A stretch of 64,000 bases of DNA from Symsagittifera roscoffensis (GCF_963678635.1 NC_087069.1:38267376-38331375), one strand, 5' to 3'; shown: positions 31,358 through 43,998, counted from the stretch's first letter. The notes: a model not told the origin generated them from the sequence alone. Made by a program: numbers and translations.

Positions 31358-32112
31358 CTCCGGGAGTTTTCAACAGCGTTCTCTTGTCTTATCTCTCACA
31401 AGGAGTAATCGGAGTGATCAACTCTGTATTCTCCTATCCTATCCAAAATTCCCAGATACTTGCAGTTCCGACGTAGGTTTTGGCCCGAAAAGAAGTTTTC
31501 CCAATAAATCTGTTCGATCATCTACGACCAATCCTGCCAGCTATGCCATGGGACACATCGATGAACTCTAGATAGAGAAAACCAAAATCAAGAATTTACT
31601 TCATCTTGTACTGTAATTAAAAAATTATTGAACAAATGATTAGTAATGTCATGACAAACGAATGGTCAAACTCAATCTTAGTTAAAAAGACAAAGAGTGA
31701 ACGAGTAATTTAACACCATCGCTAGCAATGGTTAGACAGGTCGTCCTATGACCTGTCCTATGACCTGTCTATTAGAAACATATGACCTTGACTTAGTAAC
31801 TAAATGCGCGTATCACGCTGCATCACACAGTGTTTGAAAATTGTGCTACTTTGGCCAGTTTGGGATAAAAAACGCACGATTTATTGAGTTGAAACTACTC
31901 GCACAAGCGGCAAATTAACTTCCCAACTGAATTGAGGCCAGCAAATTAGTCCTATAGAGACAATGCGAGTTAAATATTTAAAATTTGGAAGAACTGCATG
32001 TGGGAAATGAAATAAAGAAAAACTAAAAAGCTTTTTTTTTGCTTTTCTTCTGTTATTTCGACAGTTTTTTGATCGGAATGACCCGTGAAATTCCAAAGCT
32101 CGAAATGAGAAT

Positions 32113-32392
32113 GGATGTTGCTGTTGAACATAAGTCTTGAGTTAAAACCTGTTGCGAGATCACGAAATCGAATAAGATCAAGGTGTGCGATAAAAATGAA
32201 GTGATTAAAACAAAAAACAATTAGAAACTGGCAATAATTAAAACACCGTGTCGTCCCATATATAAACAAATCTTGTAAGTTTTTATTTTGATCTTGTTTA
32301 GTTTTTGAATTCGTCCAATTGATCAATTTTCAAGATGGCTTGACAAAATAGAAGAAAGAACACTTCATTTACAGCTTACCTCCACATAGAGT
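32113..32392 (+). repeat. 280-bp direct repeat, copy 1
   Basis: It pairs with 34476-34764 at roughly 85 percent by eye. The shared core includes GAATTCGTCCAATTGATCAA and TGGCAATAATTAAAACA. It is noncoding. It precedes the LINE ORF1/EN region, whereas copy 2 splits the LINE between EN and RT. Confidence 0.75.
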
Positions 32393-35300
32393 TTATCTTT
32401 AGCACCCAGAGGAGGCACTTTGCTTCATATGACACCCAGAAGTCATCACAGAGGCAAAAGCAAGAGCAACCCTGCAAAGCGTAAAACGAATCTCCATATT
32501 GAGCGGCAATAATTTAAACTTCGAAGAGTTCGATAAACTCATCAAAAACGCATTGTTCAAAATCTATGCCGATCTATACGACCAAAAAAAAGTCTTCAGG
32601 TAAATAATAGACCTTATCAAAAAAACAAGATGAATTAAAAGTGGAAAAGAATCAATGACACATTTGACTGAGCAACACTCCAACTCCAGCCATTTCGATA
32701 TCCGTGAGTTTGAACCATTGTTAATTCCCGAAGATGCCTAAAACTTAATTCTGAGATCTAGCATTACAGCGCGTATCGGAATTTAAACTTCACTAATGAT
32801 ACTATTATCTTTTCTTATACGGGTAGCACCGAGGAAAAAAATGGAGTTTTAAATTATTATCCATGATGGGACTTGAAGTGCGTTATTGTACAGGATGGCA
32901 CAAACTCAACCTTGAAAAAAAAAAGTTTCAAAGTGAATGAAATTTTATCAAAATACAAAAAGCTAATGGACATCATCACCAAAAAAACTCACACCCGAAA
33001 CGACATCATCACCAAAAAGTTCACACCCGAAACGATAGTAGAATTAGCAACGATGCAAAAATTAAAGTAGATAAGTACAATGATTTCATGAATGATACTT
33101 TGAATTCAAAACCAGGATAACAGGTGCTCAAACTTAAATCAATGATAAAAACAACAGTAATTGGAGTTTCTTCTATTGGGATAATTTCATTTGGATGATG
33201 AGCAAGCAGTACTTTTTCTGAAGAGCTGCTTTTGCTCATTTGTGAGCCAATACTCAAATGACTTACCCAGACCTAAAGCTGTCGAGAACTTCAATAATCG
33301 CATACACAAGAGCTCAGCGAATCGGTTTCAACCCTCACTCTCGGACACATATGAAATATCAAAGTCCTAACATGCTTAACTAATCATCCTATTACAAAGC
33401 ACTGGGCCACTATCATAAAAGCTAGTTAAAAACGTTTCGAAAATATTCCTGGTATTTGACAATTTAACATTCTGAATTTACAATTAATTTCATCCGTTTC
33501 GTTTCTAGCTTACTTTGTTTTATGTATTGCTACAATAGTGATTTTGTTATATTTTAAGCGGTGAAAAATCGAGATGAAAAAAACTTTCCATAGGATGCCT
33601 ATAAGTTAACAGATATGACACGTCGAGTGCTTTTCAAGCACACCTTATCCATGTACTTAGAGCCTTTCAAGTCCACAATTTTTTTTTATGTTGACCATTA
33701 GTATCATTTTTTATTCTTTCGTTTTTATCAAACTTATCATCTAAAAACTATCATAACAAGGCTAACTTCTGCATGGCTCAGAAACAGATATTTATTCTTT
33801 GAAGACATTCATCCAAAATCAGGTCCAAACATGAGTCTCCAAAAAAGTTTCAAAAAAAAAACAAGAAGACTGCAAAAACAACATCAAAGTCTTACATTTA
33901 AACTCTCGAAACAGTCTAAAAAGGATAAGAGGTGATCCGAATCAACTAGTACACAAGTGCGGATACAACACAACTTAAGGAGTATCCGAGACATCATTCA
34001 ATTGACCATAAATTATAGACACTGAATAAAAAAAAACTTCATCGTTTTTCGCACTGACAGATTTTTGGTGGGCAGTGAGAAAGGCAGAAGCGGTGGTGTT
34101 ATGATTCTCAATCCCAAAACCCTAAAAATCTAAGCTTCGCAAAGACCTAAATTGATTAAATGGCAAATCCATCTGGATGGAGTTCAAAACATAGGTAAAA
34201 AAAATGAAAGATTTACATTGATAAACGTCACCTATAACACTAAGAAACCTAACTAAACAGAGTAGTTCTCGATGAACTCTAAGCATCTAGTGATTATGGA
34301 CACGCTCACAACACAAACTTGATAATAATGGGAGATCACAATCTAAACTATCTTGATTAAAACGAAAAAGAATCTTTCGACACGTTTCTGACACCTTTTA
34401 ACTTAAAAGTTGCAAACAACTCAACATCAACTAATTAAAAACTACCGATTGATTACATAACCAACGACCTAAACTCAATTGTTGCTGCTGTTGAAAGTAA
34501 ATCTTGAGTAAAAAACAGTTGCAAGATCAAGAGATCAAATAAAATTAAGGTGTGCGATAAAAAAATGATTAAAAAATAATAGACTTAGAAACTGGCAATA
34601 ATTAAAACAAAGAAGAACATACCGTGTCGTCCCATTCATAAACAGATGTTGTTAATTTCTATTTTCGTTTTGTTTAGTTTTTGAATTCGTCCAATTGATC
34701 AATTATTAAGATGGCCTGACAAAATAGAAGAAAGAACGCTTCAATTACAGCTTATCACAACATAGAGTTTTGGAAAACAATTCGAAGTTGACTCTATCAA
34801 AAATTAATTGGGCACAGTTTTATCAGCAAGACCATCAAAAAAAGATGTTTCGAAAACTAAACTAAAATATAGTTGACTGTAGAAAAAAGGCTCGCCACCA
34901 AAAACGTAATGATCAAATACGTAATGATAAACCAAAAATTTGTCTCAAAAAAGACATTTAATTGCCAAAATACTCAATTCAAAAACCACCGAGTGTCATA
35001 TATTGAAAATCATAACCGACACGAGATTTTCCAAAAACCTGCAAATAAAACACCACTAATAAAAAACTCGTTTTGATACTCAATAAAAACTTATTTGAAA
35101 CGTGCAATATGCAGATGATACCTTCGTTATCTGCAATCATCATAGTATAAGTTTTGCTCTTCAGCATCAGCAGGAACCTTGTCAAAAACTGTTCCCTCTG
35201 TTTTGCAAGACCTTGCCTAAAACCTTACAAGAAGCAAAGCAGAACTGCCCACATTAAGTACAGTAAACGACCAGATGATCATGTTACTGTAAAAAAACCA

Positions 35301-35775
35301 TAGGAGATATTCTTGATCAAAAACCGAAATTCAAGGGCGAAGTAAAAAACTTTTTTGAGAAATTTGACATGTGGAATTGAAACACTAGAATCATTTAAAA
35401 ATTTTCTGCCAATCGAGACTCGAATAGTGTTAAAGAATTCCTCGGTAACTTGTCATGTACACTAACCATCAACACTCCTACGCGGAATAACAACAAACTC
35501 ACCAGTATATCACTCAAAAAGCGGCTCAGCTGGTACTTTAAGACCTGCTGCAATAAAAAACTGACTCACAAACTACTGCCTGTATTAATGTTTCTTGGTT
35601 CGGAAATAGTATGTTACTTCTGGAAAATAAAACATAATGTGCAACCAACGGATAGAAGAATCAAGTACAAAAATAGTTGCATTGAAGAAAACAATAGGCC
35701 GAAAATTTATATTTCCAACTTCAATTTGATGGTCATTGCATCAAAAACTGCTTTTTCAGACGTGCAGCTTTAATA
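32393..35775 (+). mobile_element. Second degenerate LINE, split by a repeat
   Basis: The A-rich strand carries ORF1-like debris (GNNLNFEEFDKLIKNALF, about 32505) and endonuclease motifs (FLVGSEKGRSGGVMILNP at about 34060, IMGDHNLNYLD at about 34323, LPIDYITNDLNS at about 34445). After a 290-bp repeat come the RT active site VQYADDTFVICNH (about 35103) and thumb-like sequence to about 35540. Frames are heavily broken. The fingers and palm between EN and YADDT are mostly missing. Confidence 0.75.
34476..34764 (+). repeat. 280-bp direct repeat, copy 2 (inside LINE)
   Basis: It is the copy of 32113-32392 that lies between the LINE endonuclease end and the RT fragment. The sequence immediately left is EN coding, so this copy is an insertion or recombination scar. 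Ends lack TG..CA, so a solo LTR is not supported. Confidence 0.7.
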
Positions 35776-36298
35776 AGAAAGAAAATTCGAGGCCAAGATC
35801 TTAATTTAATTTGGAGTTGTTTAAAATTCGAAACAAAAAAAATTTAATTTTTAAAACTCGTTTTGATCTGTTTTTAAGGAAAACTCATTAGTGGAAACGT
35901 ATGAAAAGGTCTCTTGGAAGCATTTTATTTTTAAAAAAATTATTTTTGTTGTAATTTGGACTACATCCTCACATTTTTGGTTTTGTTCAATTTTTATGCA
36001 TTTTAAGAAAACTAATCAACATGACGCACACTAGCAAAATGGTTCAACCTCATTTAGCAAGCTACGTGTTTGTTCTTTTTAAGATTCTAAGCATTTCCAG
36101 AAAAAAACTAACGACGCATATCAAAATTTTCTGAAACAAATTTTCATACATGCGCTGTAGATGATTCAAATTAAATATTTTATTGGCTGAAGTGGCATGG
36201 TAGAATCCAATAGTGTTCATGCGGTAAGTTCAATGATGGTTTATTGCTGCAGCGGAAGACAAAACGTGGGTGTTAAATAACAAGGTGATTTCTTTACC
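35776..36298. other. Intergenic, no gene seen
   Basis: AT-rich with homopolymer runs. A GTAAGT donor-like site at about 36225 follows a short ATG frame (MVESNSVHA), which could be a 5' noncoding exon of the gene starting at 36299. The distance to the next acceptor is too short for a real intron, so this was not accepted. Confidence 0.3.
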
Positions 36299-36411
36299 AT
36301 GAGCGGAAACAAAACTGGCTCAATTGATAGAAATCGAGGTAATCAAGTTAAGTTGAAGGTGTTCTTGAATGCGTTTCCTGGAGTCATCCAGGAAAACGGC
36401 CAAACATCCAA
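36299..36411 (+). CDS. First coding exon candidate, unrecognised protein
   Basis: ATG in a good context (ACCATGA) opens 37 codons: MSGNKTGSIDRNRGNQ, VKLKVFLNAFPGVIQ, ENGQTS, ending in phase 2 at a consensus GTAAGT donor. The composition is coding-like and contrasts with the AT-rich flanks. A phase-compatible acceptor (TTTTTCAG at about 37843) would add KENQIIFKQNPKNYEK, but that downstream block may belong to a retroelement. The function is unknown. Confidence 0.45.
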
Positions 36412-37081
36412 GTAAGTTTTTAGTTTAAAACGGTTTCTGTTCTTTGGTATCTGAGTTGTTGAGCCAAAAAAGTGCCGCTGCGTCATTTTCATGACAATTT
36501 ATAGCACAAAAGTTCAAGATGCATTATGTTGTTGCTTGTTTTTTGCGCCGACTTTCGAATACATTGCACTCAAAAATTGTTAAGGTGAAATTGCCCTATG
36601 TGAGTTGAGGTGGAAAAAAACATAAGGTAAAATTTACCCTAACATTGCCTTACCTTAACCTTACAAAAACTTTTAAAAATTGTTGGGGTTAACTTTATAC
36701 TAACTGAATAAGGTCATTTACCTTAAGCTTACCATAACTCAAGAGGATTATATATGCCCGGGGTGCGGTGTTTTTCATTCGATTCAGAAAAGTTGGCTGC
36801 GTATGGGCATTGATCTGGAATTTTTTTTGTATTCTAAGCGAGTATGCTTGCATTAGACTGGAATGCGTCTTGGCTGCTGGAATAAGTTATTGATAATTCG
36901 TTTCAATACGCGACTTAATCATGCTTGGCAAATTGCTCCAAATTGAATTGGTAATTCCATCAAGCTAAATGAAATTTTAATTCCATAAACGAGTCAAGTT
37001 TTAACATTTGTCATTATCAGTCTAAAATTCATAGTTTTTTCAATATTTTATTTAACAGCAACCATTCGAGATTAATTAATG

Positions 37082-37102
37082 GGCAGTCGGAACATTCAGG
37101 GT
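37082..37102 (-). repeat. Inverted copy of the 15.2-kb repeat start
   Basis: The reverse complement of CCCTGAATGTTCCGACTGCC, identical to the start of the second copy at 15503. Similarity is not obvious beyond this block, so it may be a shared terminus of a dispersed element. Confidence 0.5.
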
Positions 37103-37843
37103 TTTTTCCTGGTAGGAGTAGTTTTGTAAGGAAATAATGGTAGTTGTAGATGTTTAGCAACTTCAAGGAAGGAAAAAAAAGCATTAAGTGTATCACACGG
37201 ATTTTTTTTTGATCAGTTAGGCTGACTTAGGATGTAGAAACTGCATAGAGTAGCATTCAAGTTTTTATCAAAGATAGCCTTGAGGTGACTGAAAAATTGA
37301 TTGTTCAGATTTTCTTGTTTTTCATGCATTGCTGTCTTAATCTGAAAAATATTTATAACCAAAAGAAATCATAGATCCTTTGGAAATCAACCCAATTCAA
37401 CCAAAAAAACACTAAAAACTTGAGAAGAACTCAAACCGCATGCATTCAGTTCGAAATAGTTTGTTTCGGTTAAAAAACATTTCAGAAATTTTTTTATTGG
37501 ATTATTCCTGAAAGCAACTGGAAAAGGCAAAAAGTAGGTACATCGAAACTCTGTGAAAACAAAGACAAAAAAATAAAGTGAATGAGAAATGTACCAATTT
37601 ATTCACTTCACAACTGATTTCACGTGGTCAACCGATTTTAAAAATTCCAAAATTTTTTTTGGATTTTTGGCGAACCAGGAAAATATATCAATATCAGGCA
37701 TTTTTTTGCAATTCGACCAATAAAAATGTGGAAAATCATTTAAAAATGCCCGGAAAAAATCTGAAGATCAATAAATGACATGAGTTGAATAATTTCTTAC
37801 TTTTCTAATTGGTTTACTTTTCTAAATATTTGAAGTTTTTCAG

Positions 37844-38200
37844 AGAAAACCAAATAATTTTCAAACAAAATCCTAAAAACTACGAAAAAACCTTTTTAAT
37901 GTTATTGCCAATGTTGACGCTGAAATTTTAGAGAAGTTTGATGATTGTAGAAACTCAACGAACTTGGCTCACTCTACTGTCATTTAACTATCATTCAATA
38001 CATCTAATCAGCACACGTGAATGTTTTCTATGAGCTGATAATTTAAATTTTTTGGAACACTCAATGAAGTTGCTGAATTTAAACATGCCTTTGTAGAAGC
38101 AAACCCATACCACAAATAATGGTCATCGAAGGCGTGAAATTCATCAGAATTCTTAGGTTAAATGAAACCTCAATGAAACGAAAATCATTATTAAAATAGG
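37844..38200 (+). pseudogene. Decayed coding block, possibly retroelement gag
   Basis: Successive short frames read ENQIIFKQNPKNYEKT, NVIANVDAEILEKFDDC, then FGTLNEVAEFKHAFVEANPY and MVIEGVKFIRILRLNE. The composition is coding-like but broken by frame changes and stops. The stretch with VIANVDAEILEKFDD faintly resembles the middle of gypsy gag (vv..L...vl.kv.D). Alternatively these are exon remnants of the gene starting at 36.3 kb. Confidence 0.25.
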
Positions 38201-38470
38201 AAGAAAATTTGAACCCAATTCTATAACTTAACGCAAAACCTCGAAAACAAAAAAGTCATAATTATGCAGTGAAAACAAGCGCTTTTCTCAATTATCTTAC
38301 AAATTCTATACATTCTTATCTGAAAAAAAAACATGACATTTATGGATTGTTTTGAAAAAAGCTCAATATATTTTTTTAGTTGGTCCAACAATTTTTCTGT
38401 CCAGATATCCATTACCAATTTCAGTTGACAAAAAGAAATGGTAACTGCCACATCTTTAAGGTTATAAGAA

Positions 38471-38900
38471 ATGCGGTTGATATCAGACAAGCCGGGTTAT
38501 AAACTCAGTCTGTATACTTTGTATGACACTTATAGCGTCATGTATGAGCAGTGTATGGCAAGATTGGCCGAGAACCGCGACTTATGTCGCGTGTCGATCA
38601 TGACAAAATGGGTATGGTGCAGACCTCGCAAATCAAAATGGTTATGTCGTGAGTTTATGCGACCCAAGAATATCTGCCTGACTTTGTGTGACACGGAAAA
38701 TATTTGACATTTCCGATTCAAAAAATTAGGTTAAGAATTGTACCACTAAGAAACTTCTGCTCGTATTTGCAAAACCAAAAACTCATATCAGCGCAAACTG
38801 GCGCGACCAAAAAGTTTCCGAGCAATTTCGCCTAACCAAGAAGCCCGATGCGATTTTATATGACCCAGAGCATATACTTCCCAAAAACTTAAAATAAAAA
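38471..38900. repeat. Short-motif region with repeated ATGCGACC/ATGTCG words
   Basis: Open for 78 codons on plus, but the sequence is built of recurring words such as TATGCGACCCAAGAA, GCGCGACCAAAAAG, CGCCTAACCAAGAAG and TATGACCCAGAG. This looks like a diverged simple repeat, not a gene. Related GGGACTTATGCGACTG words recur at 39.74-39.85 kb. Confidence 0.4.
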
Positions 38901-39000
38901 AACCGCACATAAAAAAAGTATACACTGAAATACTTTGCAGTTTGCTTCTCTTTGACTCGTTGGCAAAAAGAACAAGAACGAAAAAGTTAAATTTAAAAAA

Positions 39001-39360
39001 TCAAATTAATTGATCGTAGCATTTCGATTTGGCTAAATTTTGCCGCAGAAATGATGGCAAGCTTGCTGAAGCCCTGTTGAAGGCACTCTCGCTCTGGGCG
39101 CTTGTATCTTGAACAGGTAGGAGCTGCCGGGCGACAAGGGCCAGGTGGGTGTACTCTGGCGCTGCTTCCTTCCAGAACTTGGCGGGCTTCTACGATGCCG
39201 ATAGTGGTCTCCACAAGATACCCGCGAGTCCAGTCGTTGATGTCGCTTAGCAAGTCGGCCTTGAATCGCCGCTCAGCTGTGCATGTCTTCGGCACAAAAG
39301 AGAAGTTCTTGAAGGTGGGGTCTAAGAAAGCAGCAACCCCACAAAAGGTCTGTCAAACAT
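39001..39360 (-). pseudogene. hAT transposase C-terminal fragment
   Basis: The first frame reads GVAAFLDPTFKNFSFVPKT, then AERRFKADLLSDINDW, matching the hAT segment with A.fLDPRfK. After a one-base frame change near 39190 it continues KFWKEAAPEYTHLALVARQL, then PVQDTSAQSESAFNRAS and a stop at 39003. This is the hAT dimerisation domain (W....p.La.lAr..L.v..tSa.sE.aFn.as). No TIRs or N-terminal part were identified. It is GC-richer than its flanks, which suggests it is younger or of different origin. Confidence 0.75.
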
Positions 39361-39726
39361 CAGTTTTGCATAAGAGTGAAACGGTCCGACGGCGACCTCA
39401 GGAGACGGGTAATGTCACAATGAGGAATAGTGATAATGAACTGAAACTGAAACCCGAAATAAAAAATCAGCCGCATAAAACTCAAAATGTATCTTATTGA
39501 AATTTGAGCCACCGAATTTGTGGATCGGTTGTTTACTGTTCAACCAGCATAAACTCAAGCTGCAGAATAGTGACCGCCGCAGCCGCGCCAACGTGTTGCG
39601 AGCTTGCCGCCAAAGAGATAGGCTCTATACGAAATTTAGAGCCAGATATCGCCGCGAAGCGTCAACGCGTGCGTAGCGAGCCCACCAATGACCTTAAGCC
39701 CAGACGCTCGGTTTAAGACCAATTGA

Positions 39727-39850
39727 AAAAATTTGGGACTTATGCGACTGCCCAATTGAATCTTTGACCAATTGAAAAGATTTGGGACTTATGCGACTGC
39801 TTTTTTATTTTGGGAACTATGGGGCTGATTTTTTATTTTGGGACCTATGA
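39727..39850 (+). repeat. Short tandem repeat with GGGACTTATGCGACTGC
   Basis: Two copies of the unit (TTGAC)CAATTGAAAARATTTGGGACTTATGCGACTGC are followed by two degraded TTTTTATTTTGGGAMCTATG units. Noncoding. Confidence 0.6.
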
Positions 39851-40567
39851 ATACGCTCCCTCTTGTATACCCTATCACAAAGGTTTTACTGAGTCTCGGA
39901 GCAGCAAGCTGTCAGGTTACGTAGCAGTATTTAGACAACCGGGTATTCAGACACGTCAGTATTTAGATAAATACTCTTTTAACCAATCAGAATCGAGACA
40001 AGGAAGAAATTAATGTATAATTATGACTTATTTTGGAAATTTGCTGTCTTATCTCGATTCTGATTGGTTCATACAGCATTTGTCTAAATACTGACGAGAA
40101 TGAATACGCGGTTTTCTAAATACAGACCGCACTCCAAGCTGTCAAAACACAGAAAATTGTTAATGGAATCAAAAAGATGTTAGAAGTTGTTAGAAGGTGT
40201 AAAAGGTGGAATCCCTCATACGTAACGGACCGAATGCGCAAAAATAAAAATCAGGCAATCAGTTTTCAGTAATCTAAAATTTGCAGAGAAAGTAAGCATT
40301 TCCAGTGACTGGAGTATTCATATTGGCCGAATATAAAAACGACAGAAATATGCAACGTTTTCAAATTGTCATTGATTGCCGCAAAAATGGGACAAACTTT
40401 ATATTTCAAGGGTTTCGTTGCTTCATTTAAATCATTTTAAGTCAATGGCAATTGCTTCTTTTAAAAACTGACTTTCGACTAATTTTGTCTTCGGTCCTTG
40501 GCTCAAAAGTTTTTTCGCTCATTCGGTCCTTCGCGCAAGAGAATAGCCCCGTTGTAAAAGAAGTGCG

Positions 40568-42075
40568 AAAGGTGTGAATGGAAGCCTCAACAGGCGTGAA
40601 GTGACTTTTCAAGAGGTGTGATTGGAAGCCTCAACATGCGTGAAGTGACTTTTCAAAAGGTGTGAATGGAACTCTCAACAGGTGTGAAGTGACTTTTAAA
40701 AAGGTGTGAATGGAAGCCATAACAGGCGTGAAGAAGTAACTTTTCAAAAGGTGTGAATGGAAGCCATAACAGGCGTGAAGAAGTAAGTTTTCAAAGGGTG
40801 TGAAAGGAAGCCTCAACAGGCGTGAAGAGACTTTTCAAAAGGTGTGGTTGGATGCCTCAACAGGCGTGAAGAAGTGACTTTTCAAAAGGTGTGAATGGAT
40901 GCCTCAACAGGCGTGAAGTGACTTTTCAAAAGGTGTGATTGGAAGCCTCAACATGCGTGAAGTGACTTTTCGAAAGGTGTGAATGGAAGCCTCAACAGGC
41001 GTGAAGTGACTTTTCAAAAGGTGTGAATGGAAGCCATAACAGGCGTGAAGGATTAAATTTTCAAAGGGTGTGAAAGGAAGCCTCAACAGACGTGAAGTGA
41101 CTTTTCAAGAGGTGTGATTGGAAGCCTCAACATGCGTGAAGTGACTTTTCAAAAGGTGTGATTGGAAGCCTCAACATGCGTGAAGTGACTTTTCGAAAGG
41201 TGTGAATGGAAGCCTCAACAGGCGTGAAGTGACTTTTCAAAAGGTGTGAATGGAAGCCTCAACAGGCGTGAAGGATTAAATTTTCAAAGGGTGTGAAAGG
41301 AAGCCTCAACAGACGTGAAGAGACTTTTCAAAAGGTGTGAATGAATGCCTCAACAGGCGTGAAGAAGTGACTTTTCAAAAGGTGTGAATGGATGCCTCAA
41401 CAGGCGTGAAGAAGTGACTTTTCAAAAGGTGTGAATGGAAGCCATAACAGGCGTGAAGAAGTAAGTTTTCAAAGGGTGTGAAAGGAAGCCTCAACAGGCG
41501 TGAAGAGACTTTTCAAAAGGTGTGGTTGGATGCCTCAACAGGCGTGAAGAAGTGACTTTTCAAAAGGTGTGAATGGATGCCTCAACAGGCGTGAAGAAGT
41601 GACTTTTCAAAAGGTGTGAATGGAAGCCATAACAGGCGTGAAGAAGTAAGTTTTCAAAGGGTGTGAAAGGAAGCCTCAACAGGCGTGAAGAGACTTTTCA
41701 AAAGGTGTGGTTGGATGCCTCAACAGGCGTGAAGAAGTGACTTTTCAAAGGGTGTGAAAGGAAGCCTCAACAGGCGTGAAGAGACTTTTCAAAAGGTGTG
41801 AATGGATGCCTCAACAGGCGTGAAGAAGTGACTTTTCAAAAGTGTGAATGCAAGCCTCAACAGGCGTGAAGAAGTGACTTTTCAAAAGGTGTGAATGGAA
41901 GCCTCAACAGGCGTGAAGAAATGACTTTTCAAAAGGTGTGAATGGAAGCCGCAACAGGCGTGAAGTGACTTTTCAAAAGGTGTGAATGGAAGCCGCAACA
42001 GGCGTGAAGTGACTTTTCAAAAGGTGTGAATGGAAGCCTCAACAGGTGTGAAGTGGAGTTTCAAAAGATGTGAAG
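40568..42075. repeat. Minisatellite array, 44-47 bp unit, about 33 copies
   Basis: The unit is GGTGTGAATGGAAGCCTCA, ACAGGCGTGAAG, an optional extra AAG, and TGACTTTTCAAAA. Variants with AGCCATAAC, GATGCCTC and TTTTCAAAGGG recur in fixed order, giving a higher-order repeat of about 186 bp (for example 41461 to 41647, and the same block at 40783). The minus strand is open for about 60 codons in places (FHSHLLKS, PFTPFEKS), as expected from a periodic sequence. This is not evidence of a gene. Confidence 0.95.
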
Positions 42076-42910
42076 TGAAGTGTGAAAAGTGTTAACAGAA
42101 GTGAGGCCCGGGCCCGACCCGGTTACTGATTCGAAAAATGACGCCCAAGCTCGGCCCGGCCCGGTACGTATCAAAAATTTCAAACCGGTTATTCTTAAAA
42201 CTGGGAGCTTTTTTTGAAAGTTTTTAAAAGTCATTCAAATCTCGACTGAAAAGGCTTTGATATGATATATCACTCAACACAGTCCCGACGATTATTATTG
42301 TGGTGCCTGAATTTGCTGGGAAAAAAACTAATTCACACCAGTATATGGTCAGAACAAAAATTTGCAACAGCCCACTTAACACATGTTGAGTTAAATTTTG
42401 TCTTGACACATGTTCACTTAAATAAAGTGAGAATTATTTTGGCTTAGAAATTGCTTTGTGATTTTTAAGTATCCTGTTCACATGTCCCCAACGTCCCCTA
42501 GGTACAGCATACAGTCCCAAATCCCCCACCCCCACAACACGCTCCCCTCCCCAATCGCCATCGAAACATCGACGTTTTCCACTTCCAAATGTAAAAACTA
42601 CCTTGTCTGGAGATAAAAGCAGTCCTGAGTTCAAATTTTCCTTCCTGTGAAAATTGAAACATCGCTTTGCTGATAAAGTTTATTTCAAAATGAATTCTTA
42701 CACAGTTAAGATGTAATAGTTAATTTTGACTACAGAAATGCTGATTCAGTCTTTCTTTTATTACGCTTCTACTCTTCCCCACGTAAGGCCTCTAAATTCT
42801 CTTTTTTTAAATTTGTACCTTGTAGCTAATTCCCCCTTTTTGCAAAAGCGGGGCAATAGTGCCAATATCACCGAGCTGGTAGGTTTTGGCGGATGTTGTA
42901 ACAAAGAACT

Positions 42911-43731
42911 TGTAACGAGTAAGGGTACGATTTTGAGAATCAAAATGAAAGCTCCATCAAACCGAATATTTTGCTTTGAAGCTTCTCAGTAGCTTCTCAG
43001 CGATTTCATTTGCATCGTAACATTAGAAAAAAAACCAGTTTTGACTACAAAAAAGCAAGTAATTTTATCCTGTAATTCACGCTGTTTGCAGTGTTTACCC
43101 AAATGGATTTTTCGAAATCGATTCTAAACTTAAGAGTACGGCGGAGAAACGTCTGTTTAAAACAATAAGGGTTATTTAAAAGGGACGAGGGGATAACTTT
43201 CAATCGGTGCGTTTTAGATTCAACGAAAAGGGGTTAAAGTTTATAAACCAGATTGGTTGGAAGTAGTTTGACTCAATCTCGTACGTTTTGTTGATCTGCT
43301 AATTTAGACATCGTTAGACCAGACATTTAATTCTGTTCGTTATTTCCCTTGGATAATTGTTGACTTATCTGCTAAGATGCAATAATTTATATAGATATTT
43401 AAACATTCCTAAAACATGTTTTTTGCTTCAAGACAAGCAACTGAATGGCCAATTTTCAAGATTTTTATAAGCCGATAAATGTGCGTTCATTTTTTTTTAC
43501 AAGTTTGATGACTTTGAAAAGAAGACTAGTTTTTGATTGCATACAATCATTAGTTAAAATATTCAAAAAACATGACAAATGTCGTTTCGGGCTGCTTTCT
43601 TGGCTAATACTTTTGCTTTCAATTTTTGAATTGTCAAGATTTTTGTGTTTTCGTAAGTCTTGATTGTCTCTTTGATTTAGAAGGTTAAATTTTACTCAGA
43701 AACAAGTTCACATACATCAAGAAAAAATTTC
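42911..43731. repeat. LTR-like repeat, copy 1 (3' LTR of composite element)
   Basis: About 820 bases, from TGTAACGAGTAA to ACATACATCA, matching 48634-49438 at roughly 95 percent by eye. TG..CA ends and position (right after the integrase fragment when read on the minus strand) fit a 3' LTR. A target-site duplication was not confirmed. Confidence 0.6.
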
Positions 43732-43998
43732 TTATTTCTACTGCTTTTTCTGATAGTTTTTCTGAAAAAAATGTATCAAAAAATCCTCGCGCGAAGAAGT
43801 CTTAGTTTGCACCAAAGAAGAAGGGTTTCGAACCCGGTTTGTTGCAGGAATCAAATTGAAGTAGTGGTAATAAATCTCTTTATTTTGCAGTCACGAGAGC
43901 AAATGTTACCGCTGGTGGTGTTAAAGAACATAGTGCTGTTTTAAATTTACACGAGAGCGCGATGCCATCTGAATCAGTAGAAGCCTTCAAACGCTAAC

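Noticed and set aside
40631-41086. 60-codon minus-strand open frames in the minisatellite
   Set aside because: Open only because the unit length and composition are periodic; no start context or conservation beyond the repeat.
40568-42075. CRISPR-like array
   Set aside because: Regularly spaced repeats, but the whole 44-47 bp unit is repeated with no unique spacers, and the genome is eukaryotic. It is a minisatellite.
42480-42600. C-rich stretch as a CpG-island promoter
   Set aside because: Short C-runs in the plus strand with few CpG and no associated gene start.
43801-43860. tRNA-like B box (GGTTCGAAACC on minus) near 43.83 kb
   Set aside because: No A box at the right spacing and no cloverleaf. 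It may be a chance match.
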